Assembly: GCA_017644425.1 (NCBI GenBank) | Contig: JAEPLN010000001.1 | Coordinates: 1,054,001 to 1,118,000, forward strand | Length of the DNA stretch: 64,000 bases | Source of the DNA: Prochlorococcus marinus CUG1433 | GTDB taxonomy: Bacteria; Cyanobacteriota; Cyanobacteriia; PCC-6307; Cyanobiaceae | Reading direction: 5' to 3' | Shown: positions 1 to 9,137 of the stretch, in pieces | How the letters are laid out: every line of letters begins with the position of its first letter | How positions within the stretch are numbered: the stretch's first letter is position 1 | Made by a program: the position numbers and the translations under genes | Notes under the pieces: model-generated | What the model saw: only the letters and a program-made list of their open reading frames with translations | The model's database searches: none | Told to the model about the DNA's origin: nothing

Positions 1-494
1 CTTCTGAGTCTTTTGTCCAAGTATCATCTAGCCATAGATTAACTTCTTGAATCGAATTAAAACTTTTGTAAAGAGCACCTATTAAAGCTTCTGTAGCTTC
101 ACCAATAATGGTGTTTCTTGAATTTTCATCGCCAAGAGCTTTGGGCCCTTTTATGATTACTTTCTCAATACCAATTTTACATCCTAATTTAGTTAACCAT
201 TCATCACTAACAATTTGTGCTCTTAGCTCTGATCGTTCACCTACACTCATTTGAGGATATGTTTTTTCAATAAATGTCGATGCAGCTAGTCTGAGAACTG
301 CATCTCCAAAAAATTCCAATTTCTCATAATTTATTATTTTGTCATTTGAGGAATGAGTTAATGCTTGGTTAAAATATTGAATTACTGCAATGTTTTTTGT
401 TTTAAGAATTTCAGAAAATCTTTTTGATTTGATTTTTAGAGAATATAAAAAAGAAATTATTTCGTTAATTCTTGTTTGGTTAATTTTATTCATA
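1..494 (-). CDS. rnc: Ribonuclease III, N-terminal part (cut by window edge)
   Basis: Endoribonuclease III cleaves double-stranded RNA, for example in rRNA precursor processing. The frame opens with ATG at 494 on the reverse strand and leaves the window on the left, so about 164 residues are visible. The catalytic signature LEFFGDAVL lies near residues 59-67, and the second acidic helix (GEATEALIGAL) is near the edge. The C-terminal double-stranded RNA-binding domain would lie outside the window. It is followed upstream by the RNase P RNA gene on the same strand, so two RNA-processing enzymes are neighbours. The identification is firm; only the length is unknown. Confidence 0.93.
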
Positions 495-520
495 ATTATT
501 TAAATAATCACAAAAATTAA

Positions 521-895
521 AAAGCAGGTCATAAGCCGGGTTCTGTTCATCTTAAATAAGATGGGCAATCATCTATCTAGGACTGGAATTACTTCACAGT
601 CTCAAGCGGCGCTTCAAAGTAGATTGTTTAATGGTCATAAATCTACTAAGCCTTGCTCCCAGCCGGGGTTTACCTAGCCAACACTTCTCAATGTTGCTGG
701 TGCGCTCTTACCGCACCCTTGCACCCTTGCCGTACAAAAAGTATTAGGCGGTATGTTTCTGTGGCACTATCCTCACGGTTACCCGCACTGGGAGTTACCC
801 AGCAAGCCTGACCATATGGGAGCCCGGACTTTCCTCAAAAAAGTTTTATTTTGAAAACAAAATAAAACTTTTTTGCGATTGCCTCTCCTGCTTTC
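521..895 (-). ncRNA. rnpB: RNase P RNA
   Basis: Catalytic RNA that matures tRNA 5' ends. Reading the reverse strand, the conserved 5' block GAGGAAAGTCCGGGCTCCC appears at 836-818, and the 3' end has the typical AACCCGGCTTATGACCTGC at 543-525. The outermost helix P1 can form between AAAGCAGG near 894-887 and CCTGCTTT near 529-522, which sets the approximate ends. The early P3-like stem (837-874) is a very AT-rich perfect hairpin. The 5' and 3' ends are inferred from P1 pairing and may be off by a few bases. Confidence 0.95.
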
Positions 896-899
896 ATTT

Positions 900-905
900 A
901 GCATA
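900..905 (-). promoter_or_regulatory. Candidate -10 box of rnpB
   Basis: On the reverse strand TATGCT sits about 5 bases before the inferred 5' end of RNase P RNA. This is reasonable spacing for a sigma-70 type -10 element. It lies in the 38-base gap shared with the divergent tRNA-Arg gene. No clear -35 element is seen. This is inference from position and sequence only. Confidence 0.35.
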
Positions 906-933
906 GTGCTTATTACTCCAAAAATCATCTATT

Positions 934-1007
<74 letters not shown>

Positions 1008-1085
1008 TATAAGTAATAAACTATATGTAGTATGTGTGCAAACTTGCTACTCTCTAGCTAGCGTATAGTTAGTAATAAATCTTTT

Positions 1086-1418
1086 ATGGCTAAGTTACAT
1101 GATATGCGTTTAAAACTTTTAATCCAACAAGAACAGGAACGTATTTCTAAATCCCAACCTAATGATTTAGATCTTTCGATAGTTCAAGCAAGATGCTTAT
1201 GCTGGCTTGCTTTATTGGCAGAAGCACATGAAGACCAAGCTAATGATGCTGAAAAAAGAGGTGATGCAGAACAAGCGATGGGATGGTTTGCTGATTCTAT
1301 GCGATTAAGAGATGTTATTAACTTAGTTACTAGTATTGAGATTCCTTTGCCTGATAGTCCAGATTCTCTCGATGAAAATGACGAATTATTGGATGGTCCT
1401 ACAATTATGCCCAAATAG
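1086..1418 (+). CDS. Conserved cyanobacterial hypothetical protein (110 aa)
   Basis: Function unknown. The 110-residue product is soluble and acidic, with a helical, alanine-rich centre (residues about 30-75, containing CLCWLALLAEAHEDQA and a glutamate-rich stretch) and an acidic tail. No catalytic motif is recognised. ATG at 1086 is the first start after the tRNA gene, and the next gene begins 31 bases downstream, so the two may be co-transcribed. Proteins of this kind are typical of marine picocyanobacteria in my recollection, but I cannot confirm homology here. Codon use matches its neighbours. Confidence 0.75.
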   Translation: MAKLHDMRLKLLIQQEQERISKSQPNDLDLSIVQARCLCWLALLAEAHEDQANDAEKRGDAEQAMGWFADSMRLRDVINLVTSIEIPLPDSPDSLDENDELLDGPTIMPK

Positions 1419-1449
1419 TGAGATGATATAGATAGAGTTATTTTTTCTT

Positions 1450-1905
1450 TTGACTGAAGAACCGTGTCAATGCTCTGATTGTCAGAGATTTTATAAAGAG
1501 CATGATCGTCTTATTAGAGAATTTCCTACTTTTAAGGAGCAACAAGAATTAAATTGGGCATCAATTCAAGCTTTCAGAACGCTTTGTAGCAAGGTTACTA
1601 ATGATTTGCAGAGACAATTATCTGAAAGAGAATCTAATAAAGAGACAGCTCCAAAAGAAACACATATTTCCGACACAGAAATTACTGAAGCTTTAGATGA
1701 AATTGAAAGTGTAAATGCTTACTTATTTTCGATTGAAGCATTAATGGAAAGAATTTTTGATACAAAAATTTCAAATGGTATTGAAGTGAAATTTAGAGAA
1801 ATTGCAAATGAATTAGCACCAGATCCATTAAATATAGATAGATTAATTTTAAATAGACTATTTCATCAAACTCCAGATTTCCCTGATAAGAAAAATATTA
1901 ATTAG
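1450..1905 (+). CDS. Hypothetical protein (151 aa), TTG start
   Basis: Function unknown. The N-terminus carries a short cysteine pair (PCQCSDC near residues 5-11) that could bind metal. The rest is highly charged and predicted helical, with no membrane segment. The frame begins with TTG at 1450; the first internal ATG is far downstream and would remove the cysteine motif. The last 8 bases overlap the 3' end of the convergent glgP gene. The cysteine cluster suggests a metal or nucleic-acid contact, which is inference only. Confidence 0.65.
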   Translation: MTEEPCQCSDCQRFYKEHDRLIREFPTFKEQQELNWASIQAFRTLCSKVTNDLQRQLSERESNKETAPKETHISDTEITEALDEIESVNAYLFSIEALMERIFDTKISNGIEVKFREIANELAPDPLNIDRLILNRLFHQTPDFPDKKNIN

Positions 1906-4462
1906 TTAATTCTTCAACATCGCACGTAATTTCTACAGGCATTGGAGAAACTTTCCAAATTGATTTGCAGTACTCTCTTATAGATCTATCTGAAGAAAAA
2001 TATCCTGATCTCGCAGTATTTAGTAATGCCATTTTATTCCAAGATTTCTTATTGTTCCAGCATTCACTTACTTCGTCTTGTTTATTCAAATATTCTTCGA
2101 AGTCTGCCATTACAAAAAATGGGTCATGTCCAGTCAGGCTATTTAAAAGCGGTTTAAATAATTCTTTATCCCCATTACTAAAATGTCCAATTTCAATTAA
2201 CCGTATTACTTCTTTTAGTTCTGGACATTGATCAATAAAAGTTTTGGGCGAATAATTATTATCTTTTAAATCCATAATTTCACTTTCTGTTTTTCCGAAC
2301 AAGAAGAAATTCTCTTTTTTCACAAGATCTCTTAATTCCACATTTGCTCCATCTAAGGTTCCAATTGTTAAGGCTCCATTCATGGCAAACTTCATGTTTC
2401 CTGTCCCAGATGCTTCTTTTCCAGCAGTTGAGATTTGTTCTGAAAGATCCGTTGCAGGGTATACTATTTCACCAAGTTTAACGTTATAGTCTGGTAGAAA
2501 AACAACTCTTAATAAGCCATCCATATCTGGATCAGAATTAACTACATCTGCAATACCATTAATGAATCTAATCATCAATTTTGCCATAAAGTAACCTGGT
2601 GCAGCTTTACCACCGAATATTATTGTTCTTGGGACTTCAAATTTGTTTGTACCATTTTTGATTCTTAAATATTGAGCGATAATTTGAAGAGCGTTTAAAT
2701 GTTGCCTTTTATATTGATGTATTCTTTTGACTTGAACATCAAATAAACTTGATGGGTCTACAAGTATTCCAGTTTTTGCATGGATAAAACTAGCTAATTT
2801 TCTTTTGCCATTTAGTTTAGTTTCTTCAAATTTTGCTAAAAAATTGTTGTCATCTTTTTTTTCTTCTAACTTTTTAAGAAGTTCCATATTTGTTATCCAA
2901 TTAGGACCAACTTCTTTTTCGAGAAGGTTAGATAATGATGGATTAGATAGAGCGACCCATCTCCTTGGAGTAACTCCATTAGTTACATTTGTAAATTTTT
3001 CAGGCCATAATTCTGCAAATTCAGGCAGAAGTTGTCTTTTTATTAGATCTGAGTGAAGAGCTGCAACACCATTTATATGATGGGCTCCAATTGTAGCCAA
3101 GTGGGCCATCCGAACTGATTTAGAGCCTTCTTCATCAATTATTGAAAGTTTTTGAAGGATCTTGTCATCACCAGGATAACGTAGTCTTAATTGTTGTAGA
3201 AATCTCCAATTAATTTCATAAATAATTTCTAGATGACGAGGAAGAAGATCGTTAAATAAACCTAGATCCCATTTTTCTAAAGCTTCTGGTAGCAATGTGT
3301 GGTTCGTATAAGCAACTGAAGAGGTTGTTATGTTCCAAGCTTTATCCCAACCTATTTGATATTGGTCAATAAGAAGTCGCATTAATTCAGCAACTGCAAT
3401 GGCAGGGTGGGTATCATTTAATTGGACTGTCCAATGCTTAGAGAATTCCGTTATTGGTATTGATCTTTTTTCAAGGCTTCTCAACATATCTTGAAGAGAA
3501 CAACTTACAAAAAAGTGTTGTTGTTTTAGTCTTAATCTTCTGCCTTCGTCAGTTCCATCATTTGGGTATAGAACTTTTGAAAGTGTTTCAGATGCAACTT
3601 TTTCTTCAACTGCACCATAATAATCACCAATATTGAAAGCATAAAAGTCAAAACTTTCTGTTGCATCAGCTCTCCATAATCTTAATCTGTCACATGTATT
3701 TACTCTGTATCCTAAAACTGGAACATCGTGAGGAACTCCAATAGCATGTTCAGAAGGAATCCATCTTGATCTGTAGTTACCTTTATCATCTCTGTAACTT
3801 TCAGTTCTGCCTCCAAAACCAACGAAACAAGATTCGTCTGGTTGTGGAAGTTCCCATGGCCATCCACCTTTTAACCACTTGTCAGTTACTTCAACTTGCC
3901 AACCATCTCTAATTAACTGATTGAATATTCCAAATTCATATCTAATACCATAACCAACTGCCGGAACTTGTAGAGATGCTAATGATTCCATATAACAAGC
4001 TGCAAGCCTGCCAAGTCCACCATTTCCTAATCCAGGCTCCTCTTCAACTTCAAGAATTGTTGACAATGATTCAATGCCAAATCTTTTTAAAGCATCTTCT
4101 GCCTCTTGAGTTATTCCAAGATTAAGAAGATTATTACTTAATTGAGGGCCAATTAAAAATTCTGCTGATAGGTATGCTACTGTTTTTTGTGGTTTTTTTC
4201 TTATGACTTCTTGGCTGGCTAAATATCTTGTCATCAGCCTATCTTTAACTGCATAACTTAAAGCCATGTACAAGTCGTGATGACTTGCAGAAGTAGCCAA
4301 CTTTCCAAGGGTATAAAATAAATGTGCTGTCATTCCTTGAAAAACAGCATCAGAATCCATGCCAGCTTTCTCAGGATCTAAGTAGCAGCCTGGAGTAGGC
4401 AAGCGTAGATCGAAGGGTTCGTTGGAATTCATTAGATTAGCCATATAACAGACAATAGCCAT
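1898..4462 (-). CDS. glgP: Glycogen/alpha-glucan phosphorylase
   Basis: Releases glucose 1-phosphate from storage glycogen; cytosolic, pyridoxal-phosphate dependent. The 854 residues match the usual family length. The PLP lysine lies in EASGTGNMK (residues 683-691). The N-terminal half shows the family blocks GLGNGGLGRLAACY and NDTHPAIAVAELMR. Alternative in-frame ATG codons at 4444 and slightly downstream (MNSNEPFD) could be the true start. It points away from the antiporter gene and converges on the 151-residue gene. It probably supplies carbon at night when photosynthesis stops (inference). Confidence 0.97.
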   Translation of the reverse strand: MAIVCYMANLMNSNEPFDLRLPTPGCYLDPEKAGMDSDAVFQGMTAHLFYTLGKLATSASHHDLYMALSYAVKDRLMTRYLASQEVIRKKPQKTVAYLSAEFLIGPQLSNNLLNLGITQEAEDALKRFGIESLSTILEVEEEPGLGNGGLGRLAACYMESLASLQVPAVGYGIRYEFGIFNQLIRDGWQVEVTDKWLKGGWPWELPQPDESCFVGFGGRTESYRDDKGNYRSRWIPSEHAIGVPHDVPVLGYRVNTCDRLRLWRADATESFDFYAFNIGDYYGAVEEKVASETLSKVLYPNDGTDEGRRLRLKQQHFFVSCSLQDMLRSLEKRSIPITEFSKHWTVQLNDTHPAIAVAELMRLLIDQYQIGWDKAWNITTSSVAYTNHTLLPEALEKWDLGLFNDLLPRHLEIIYEINWRFLQQLRLRYPGDDKILQKLSIIDEEGSKSVRMAHLATIGAHHINGVAALHSDLIKRQLLPEFAELWPEKFTNVTNGVTPRRWVALSNPSLSNLLEKEVGPNWITNMELLKKLEEKKDDNNFLAKFEETKLNGKRKLASFIHAKTGILVDPSSLFDVQVKRIHQYKRQHLNALQIIAQYLRIKNGTNKFEVPRTIIFGGKAAPGYFMAKLMIRFINGIADVVNSDPDMDGLLRVVFLPDYNVKLGEIVYPATDLSEQISTAGKEASGTGNMKFAMNGALTIGTLDGANVELRDLVKKENFFLFGKTESEIMDLKDNNYSPKTFIDQCPELKEVIRLIEIGHFSNGDKELFKPLLNSLTGHDPFFVMADFEEYLNKQDEVSECWNNKKSWNKMALLNTARSGYFSSDRSIREYCKSIWKVSPMPVEITCDVEELTN

Positions 4463-4551
4463 TTTTTTGAAAATTTCTTTGTTGTAACTTCAGATCCACA
4501 CTTGTTGAGTATTTTTGCTTTTTTCTTACATATTTCTTAAAGTGGGCCCTC

Positions 4552-4586
4552 AATAAACTATCTTCCAATTAGGTAGTTTATTTTTT
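4552..4586 (+). terminator. Terminator-like hairpin in the leader of the antiporter gene
   Basis: AATAAACTATC (4552-4562) pairs with GGTAGTTTATT (4572-4582) in an 11-bp stem with one G-U pair, directly followed by a T-run (4581-4586). This is the form of an intrinsic terminator on the plus strand. It ends about 12 bases before the antiporter start codon and has no plus-strand gene before it, so it may work as an attenuator. Confidence 0.5.
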
Positions 4587-4598
4587 CTCTCATTTCAT

Positions 4599-5966
4599 AT
4601 GTATTGTTTACTTGCTGAATTAAGTGCACATGATTTAGAAGTTGCTGAAACGCTGATAGGAGTTATAAGGTTTCTATTGATATTTTTAGCTGCAAGAGCA
4701 TTAGCAGAAGTATTAGTAAGACTAAGTTTACCAACGATAGTGGGCGAGCTTCTTGCAGGGGTTGTAATAGGGGCATCAGGATTCCATTTGTTGATACCTC
4801 CCTCGGCTGGAACCGAATTAAATGAAGGACTTGTAAATGTTATTAGCTCGTTGGCTTCAATCCCCCCAGAAGCAGTACCTGATGTTTATTTCGAAAGTTT
4901 TCCATCACTCCAAGCAGTAGCAACTCTTGGCTTATATGCTCTTTTATTTTTAACAGGATTAGAAAGTGAGTTAGAGGAATTAGTAGCTGTAGGAGCTCAG
5001 GCTTTTACAGTTGCTATGGCTGGTGTAATTTTACCCTTTGCCTTTGGAACGCTTGGATTAATGTTTATTTTCCAGGTAGATCTAATTCCAGCAGTTTTTG
5101 CTGGAGCATCTATGACAGCGACAAGTATAGGAATTACTGCTAGTGTTTTTGGTGAGTTGGGATATTTAAAAACTAGAGAAGGACAGATTGTTATTGGTGC
5201 AGCAGTGCTAGACGATATTTTGGGAATTGTAATTCTTGCTGTTGTTGTGGCTCTTGCTGCAGGAGGTACATTAGAAATTGCTCCTATTGTTAAATTAGTT
5301 GCTGCAGCTGTAGTATTTGTTATTGCTGCTATCGCATTAAGCAGAACAGCAGCCCCAGGGTTTGATTGGTTATTAGATAGATTAAAGGCTCCTGGAGCCG
5401 TAGTGGTAGCTTCCTTTGTGATACTTGTGCTCTGTTGTTTTGTCGCAACAGCCATTGGATTGGAAGCAGCTTTAGGTGCTTTTGCAGCTGGACTAATTCT
5501 TAGTAGTTCTAAAAATAATCACGCAATTCAACAATCCGTTTTACCTTTAGTATCCTTATTCGCAACTATATTCTTCGTATTAGTAGGAGCTGGAATGGAT
5601 TTATCAGTTATCAATCCATTTGATCCAACAAGTAGGTCAGCTCTTGTAGTTGCAGGATTTTTATTAGTTGTAGCAATCATTGGAAAAATTGCCGCCGGAT
5701 GGGTATTTTCGAGTGATAAACCTACAAATAGGTTAGTTGTAGGTTTGGGCATGATGCCTAGAGGAGAGGTTGGTTTAATTTTCCTTGGGCTGGGAACAAG
5801 CGCTAAGTTGTTAACTCCTTCTCTTGAAGCAGCTATTTTATTAATGGTTATAGGAACTACATTTCTTGCACCTGTACTCTTGAGAATTGTTCTAAAAGAT
5901 AAGCCACCAAATGATGGCAATAAAATTTCAGATGATGTTGCAGCTGATCCTGTAGGTCTTCTTTAG
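4599..5966 (+). CDS. CPA2-family cation/proton antiporter
   Basis: Predicted inner-membrane exchanger of Na+ or K+ for protons. The 455-residue protein has about a dozen hydrophobic segments. The paired aspartates of the ion site are at residues 205-206 (AVLDDILGIVIL), and the N-terminal LPTIVGELLAG motif is typical of the Kef/NapA group. No C-terminal TrkA-N or USP domain is attached; the tail is short and polar. ATG at 4599 directly follows a hairpin and has no clear ribosome-binding site. The substrate cannot be read from the sequence; salt or pH balance in seawater is a likely role. Confidence 0.88.
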   Translation: MYCLLAELSAHDLEVAETLIGVIRFLLIFLAARALAEVLVRLSLPTIVGELLAGVVIGASGFHLLIPPSAGTELNEGLVNVISSLASIPPEAVPDVYFESFPSLQAVATLGLYALLFLTGLESELEELVAVGAQAFTVAMAGVILPFAFGTLGLMFIFQVDLIPAVFAGASMTATSIGITASVFGELGYLKTREGQIVIGAAVLDDILGIVILAVVVALAAGGTLEIAPIVKLVAAAVVFVIAAIALSRTAAPGFDWLLDRLKAPGAVVVASFVILVLCCFVATAIGLEAALGAFAAGLILSSSKNNHAIQQSVLPLVSLFATIFFVLVGAGMDLSVINPFDPTSRSALVVAGFLLVVAIIGKIAAGWVFSSDKPTNRLVVGLGMMPRGEVGLIFLGLGTSAKLLTPSLEAAILLMVIGTTFLAPVLLRIVLKDKPPNDGNKISDDVAADPVGLL

Positions 5967-6008
5967 GAAATAATTTTATTAGTATTGATTAATATAGTAT
6001 TTTCATAA

Positions 6009-6908
6009 ATGGAAAAAACAGCTCTGATAGATAGTGATGTAAATTTTGACTGGAATTTTTTAAATTATCCAATACATACTGTTTCTGCTAAGCCAGAGAA
6101 AACAGTAAAAGAATACGCAATTTTATTAATTCATGGTTTTGGTGCTTCTACGGATCATTGGAGATTTAATATTCCTGTTTTGAGTACTAAATACGAAGTT
6201 CATGCAATAGATTTACTTGGTTTTGGAAAAAGTCCTAAGCCTCAAGACGTCGAATACTCAGGATCTTTATGGAAAGATCAGGTTGTCGCTTATGTAAAAG
6301 AGAAAATAAAAAAACCTACAATTATTGTTGGGAATTCATTAGGTGGTTATGCAGCATTAGCAGCTGGTGCAGAATTAAATGAGCTAAACGCTGGAGTGAT
6401 CTTACTTAATGCTGCTGGATATTTTAGTGAAGAAAAAACTATCAAAAAGAATATGTTGCAAACTTCCATTGAAACAGTTGCCGGCATATTTTTGAAAAAT
6501 ATTGTTCTTCAACGTTTGATTTTTGAGAATATGAGAAATCCAAAAAATATTAAAAAAACTTTGAATCAAGTTTATGTTGATAAAAAAAATGTTGATGATT
6601 TTTTAGTTGAGTCAATAAGGAAGCCTTCTCTAGATTTCGGAGCTTTTAATGTTTTTAGAAGTGTATTTAACCCATCAGGTCCTCAGGGATTGCCATTAGA
6701 TAAGCTATTCGCAAAACTAAATGCACCATTATTACTTCTTTGGGGAGGCAAAGATCCATGGATGAACACTCCAAAAAAAAGAAATCTATATAAAAAATTT
6801 ACACCAAATAATACAAAAGAAATTATTCTTGATGCAGGACATTGTCCTCATGATGAGATACCTGAATTAGTTAATCAGCATATTTTGGATTGGGTTGATT
6901 CTCTTTAA
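6009..6908 (+). CDS. Alpha/beta-fold hydrolase
   Basis: Hydrolase of unknown substrate, 299 residues. The oxyanion-hole motif HGFG is near residue 42, the nucleophile elbow GNSLGG places Ser at residue 110, the acid is likely Asp in WGGKDPW, and the histidine is in DAGHCPHDE near the C-terminus. This is a full catalytic triad without a signal peptide. It begins 42 bases after the antiporter and is followed 9 bases later by an epimerase-like gene, so it is probably in an operon with the two sugar-related genes. Many cyanobacteria have such proteins annotated only by fold. Confidence 0.85.
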   Translation: MEKTALIDSDVNFDWNFLNYPIHTVSAKPEKTVKEYAILLIHGFGASTDHWRFNIPVLSTKYEVHAIDLLGFGKSPKPQDVEYSGSLWKDQVVAYVKEKIKKPTIIVGNSLGGYAALAAGAELNELNAGVILLNAAGYFSEEKTIKKNMLQTSIETVAGIFLKNIVLQRLIFENMRNPKNIKKTLNQVYVDKKNVDDFLVESIRKPSLDFGAFNVFRSVFNPSGPQGLPLDKLFAKLNAPLLLLWGGKDPWMNTPKKRNLYKKFTPNNTKEIILDAGHCPHDEIPELVNQHILDWVDSL

Positions 6909-6917
6909 GTAATAATC

Positions 6918-7772
6918 GTGAAACTTGAATCATCTAATAAGGACAAAGGAATTTTTGTCTTTCAATTAGATAAAAATAACTACTTCAAATTTTGTCCTGA
7001 AAGAGGAGGCGTAATAACAAATTGGGTTTCGGATGGTAATGAAATTCTTTATTTCGATGAAAAAAGATTTATGGAAAAGAAAAAAAGTATTAGGGGAGGC
7101 ATTCCAATCTTGTTTCCAATATGCGGAAATCTAAATACTTCTAGTTCAGTATTTGGAAATGATTATTTGCAATTACCACAACATGGTTTCGCTAGGGATT
7201 TGCAATGGCAATACTCCTTCAATAAAAATGAAAAACTTTTATGCTTATTCTTCAATTCATCTAAAAAAACCAAAAAATATTATCCTTTCGATTTCGAACT
7301 AAAAATAGAAGTTACCTTAAAAATTAACTCTTTAGAATTTGAAATTACAATCCATAACAAAACAGACCTTGCTATGCCTATAAATTTTGGCTTGCATCCT
7401 TATTTTAATATTTCAGATTTCAAAAATATAGAGTTTGTTGATAATCCACTTAATTGTCAGGATCAAGAAAGAAATACTATAAGTAATACTTTGGATGAAT
7501 TAAACAAAATTAATTTAGGAGTTGATTTACTTATGTATACTTCCGGTAGAAGCTCTTTTCGAGATAAAATTTTTAAAAGAGAGGTAACTTTAAATCATCC
7601 ATATCCTTTTGATTTAGGGGTTATTTGGAGTGATCCTCCAAGAAGAATGATATGTCTCGAACCTTGGACTAGTCCACGAAATTCTTTTGTTGATGGATTT
7701 AGAAACATTATGATTCCTTCAAATGATAGTAAAAGGTTAAATGCCTCAATACAAATAAAATCTCTTAAGTAA
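6918..7772 (+). CDS. Aldose 1-epimerase (galactose mutarotase) family protein
   Basis: Probably interconverts sugar anomers, possibly of a hexose phosphate. The 284 residues match the family size. Visible features are the N-terminal GGVITNW strand, RGGIPILFPICGN, the conserved QHGFARD histidine near residue 90 and the LHPYF histidine in the middle. The start is GTG at 6918; no upstream ATG is available before the hydrolase stop. It lies between the hydrolase and a sugar-acid kinase, suggesting a small carbohydrate pathway. The substrate is unknown. Confidence 0.82.
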   Translation: MKLESSNKDKGIFVFQLDKNNYFKFCPERGGVITNWVSDGNEILYFDEKRFMEKKKSIRGGIPILFPICGNLNTSSSVFGNDYLQLPQHGFARDLQWQYSFNKNEKLLCLFFNSSKKTKKYYPFDFELKIEVTLKINSLEFEITIHNKTDLAMPINFGLHPYFNISDFKNIEFVDNPLNCQDQERNTISNTLDELNKINLGVDLLMYTSGRSSFRDKIFKREVTLNHPYPFDLGVIWSDPPRRMICLEPWTSPRNSFVDGFRNIMIPSNDSKRLNASIQIKSLK

Positions 7773-7785
7773 TTTTGCAATACTT

Positions 7786-9135
7786 ATGAAATTTGTCGTT
7801 ATAGATGATGATCCCACAGGCTCTCAAACTGTGCACGATTGCTTATTACTGCTTAAGTGGGACTGCTCAACTTTAGTCAAAGGTTTTGAATCTAAATCTA
7901 ATTTATTTTTTATTTTGGCTAACACAAGGTCACTATCGGAAAGTGATGCGAAATTAACAATAGAGGAAATTTGCAAAAATCTTAAGACTGTAATTACTTC
8001 TCAAGCCTATGAAGAAGAAATTATTTTTATTAGTAGAGGAGATTCTACTCTTCGAGGACATAACTATTTAGAGCCAATTGCTCTAAATAGTTGTTTAGGT
8101 CCTTTTGATGCTACTTTTCACATTCCAGCTTTCATAGAGGGTAAAAGATTAACAATTAATGGATCTCATTTTGTTGATAAAACTCCTATTAGTCAAACTA
8201 TTTTTGCAACAGATAAAATTTTTGGATTTGAGACAAGTAATGTCAAGAATCTTTTATTTCAGCAGAGTAAATCGCAAATAAATTTTGAAGATATTCAAAA
8301 TCTTTTATTGTCAGATATCGAAATGCTAAATGATGAAGAAAATAATATTGTTTTTAAAAAACTAAAGAACTTGAAGAATAATAAACATGTAGTTGTAGAT
8401 GTAGAAAATTATTCTCAACTAAAAAAATTTTCTTTAGTAATTAAAAAATTAATTAAACAAAAAAAATTCCTTTTTCGAACTGCAGCAAGTTTTATAAGTT
8501 CAATTTCTGAGAAAAAAAGTGTCTCTCAGAGTGAAATATTTTTCTCTAATTTAAGAATAAGAAATAAAGAAAAGAGTTTTCTTCCTGGACTGATAATTGT
8601 TGGATCTTATGTAGAACTTTCAACAATTCAATTGAATAATTTATTAGAAATAAGTAATTGCAATCCAGTTGAATTAGATGTTTTTGAATTCTTTAAAATA
8701 ACTTCATCAGATAATAATCAGAAGCGATGGAATTTGTTTAAAAATAAATTTTTAAAAGAAATTAGATTCTCTTTTGAGAAAGGAAAAACTCCTGTTTTTT
8801 TTACTTCAAGAAAATTTATGTCTTTAGATTCTTCTGAACTATTTAATTTTTATAATTTACTTGCTAGTTTTATTGCTGAATTAGTCGCAGATTTGAAGTA
8901 TGAAATAGGATATTTGATTTCAAAAGGTGGAATAACAACAAATTTGATTCTTAGTAAAGGACTTAATGCAGATTATGTTTATCTTGAAGGACAGATTTTA
9001 ACTGGCATTTCAGTGGTGACTTACGACCTAAAAAATGGCGAAAAACTTCCTATTGTTACTCATCCTGGAAATATTGGCACTAAAGATTCACTGGTTAATA
9101 TTTGGAAAGTTTTTGAAAATAAAAATAATTTTTAA
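7786..9135 (+). CDS. Four-carbon acid sugar kinase family protein (DUF1537, OtnK-like)
   Basis: ATP-dependent kinase family that phosphorylates four-carbon sugar acids such as threonate and erythronate. At 449 residues it is near the family norm. The N-terminal domain starts with IDDDPTGSQTVHD and has SRGDSTLRGH near residues 85-94; the C-terminal nucleotide domain has SKGGITTNLIL, LEGQILTG and THPGNIG. It starts 13 bases after the epimerase gene and ends 2 bases before the convergent icd gene. The usual partners (OtnI, PdxA2-type dehydrogenase, lactate-type regulators) are not in this window, so the real substrate is open. Confidence 0.85.
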   Translation: MKFVVIDDDPTGSQTVHDCLLLLKWDCSTLVKGFESKSNLFFILANTRSLSESDAKLTIEEICKNLKTVITSQAYEEEIIFISRGDSTLRGHNYLEPIALNSCLGPFDATFHIPAFIEGKRLTINGSHFVDKTPISQTIFATDKIFGFETSNVKNLLFQQSKSQINFEDIQNLLLSDIEMLNDEENNIVFKKLKNLKNNKHVVVDVENYSQLKKFSLVIKKLIKQKKFLFRTAASFISSISEKKSVSQSEIFFSNLRIRNKEKSFLPGLIIVGSYVELSTIQLNNLLEISNCNPVELDVFEFFKITSSDNNQKRWNLFKNKFLKEIRFSFEKGKTPVFFTSRKFMSLDSSELFNFYNLLASFIAELVADLKYEIGYLISKGGITTNLILSKGLNADYVYLEGQILTGISVVTYDLKNGEKLPIVTHPGNIGTKDSLVNIWKVFENKNNF

Positions 9136-9137
9136 AA

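Noticed and set aside
4997-5455. 152-codon frame on the minus strand
   Set aside because: It is the antisense of the antiporter gene; low-complexity Ala/Thr/Ile composition follows from the membrane segments on the other strand.
5528-5920. 130-codon frame on the minus strand
   Set aside because: Also antisense to the antiporter gene, with no recognisable domain or ribosome-binding site.
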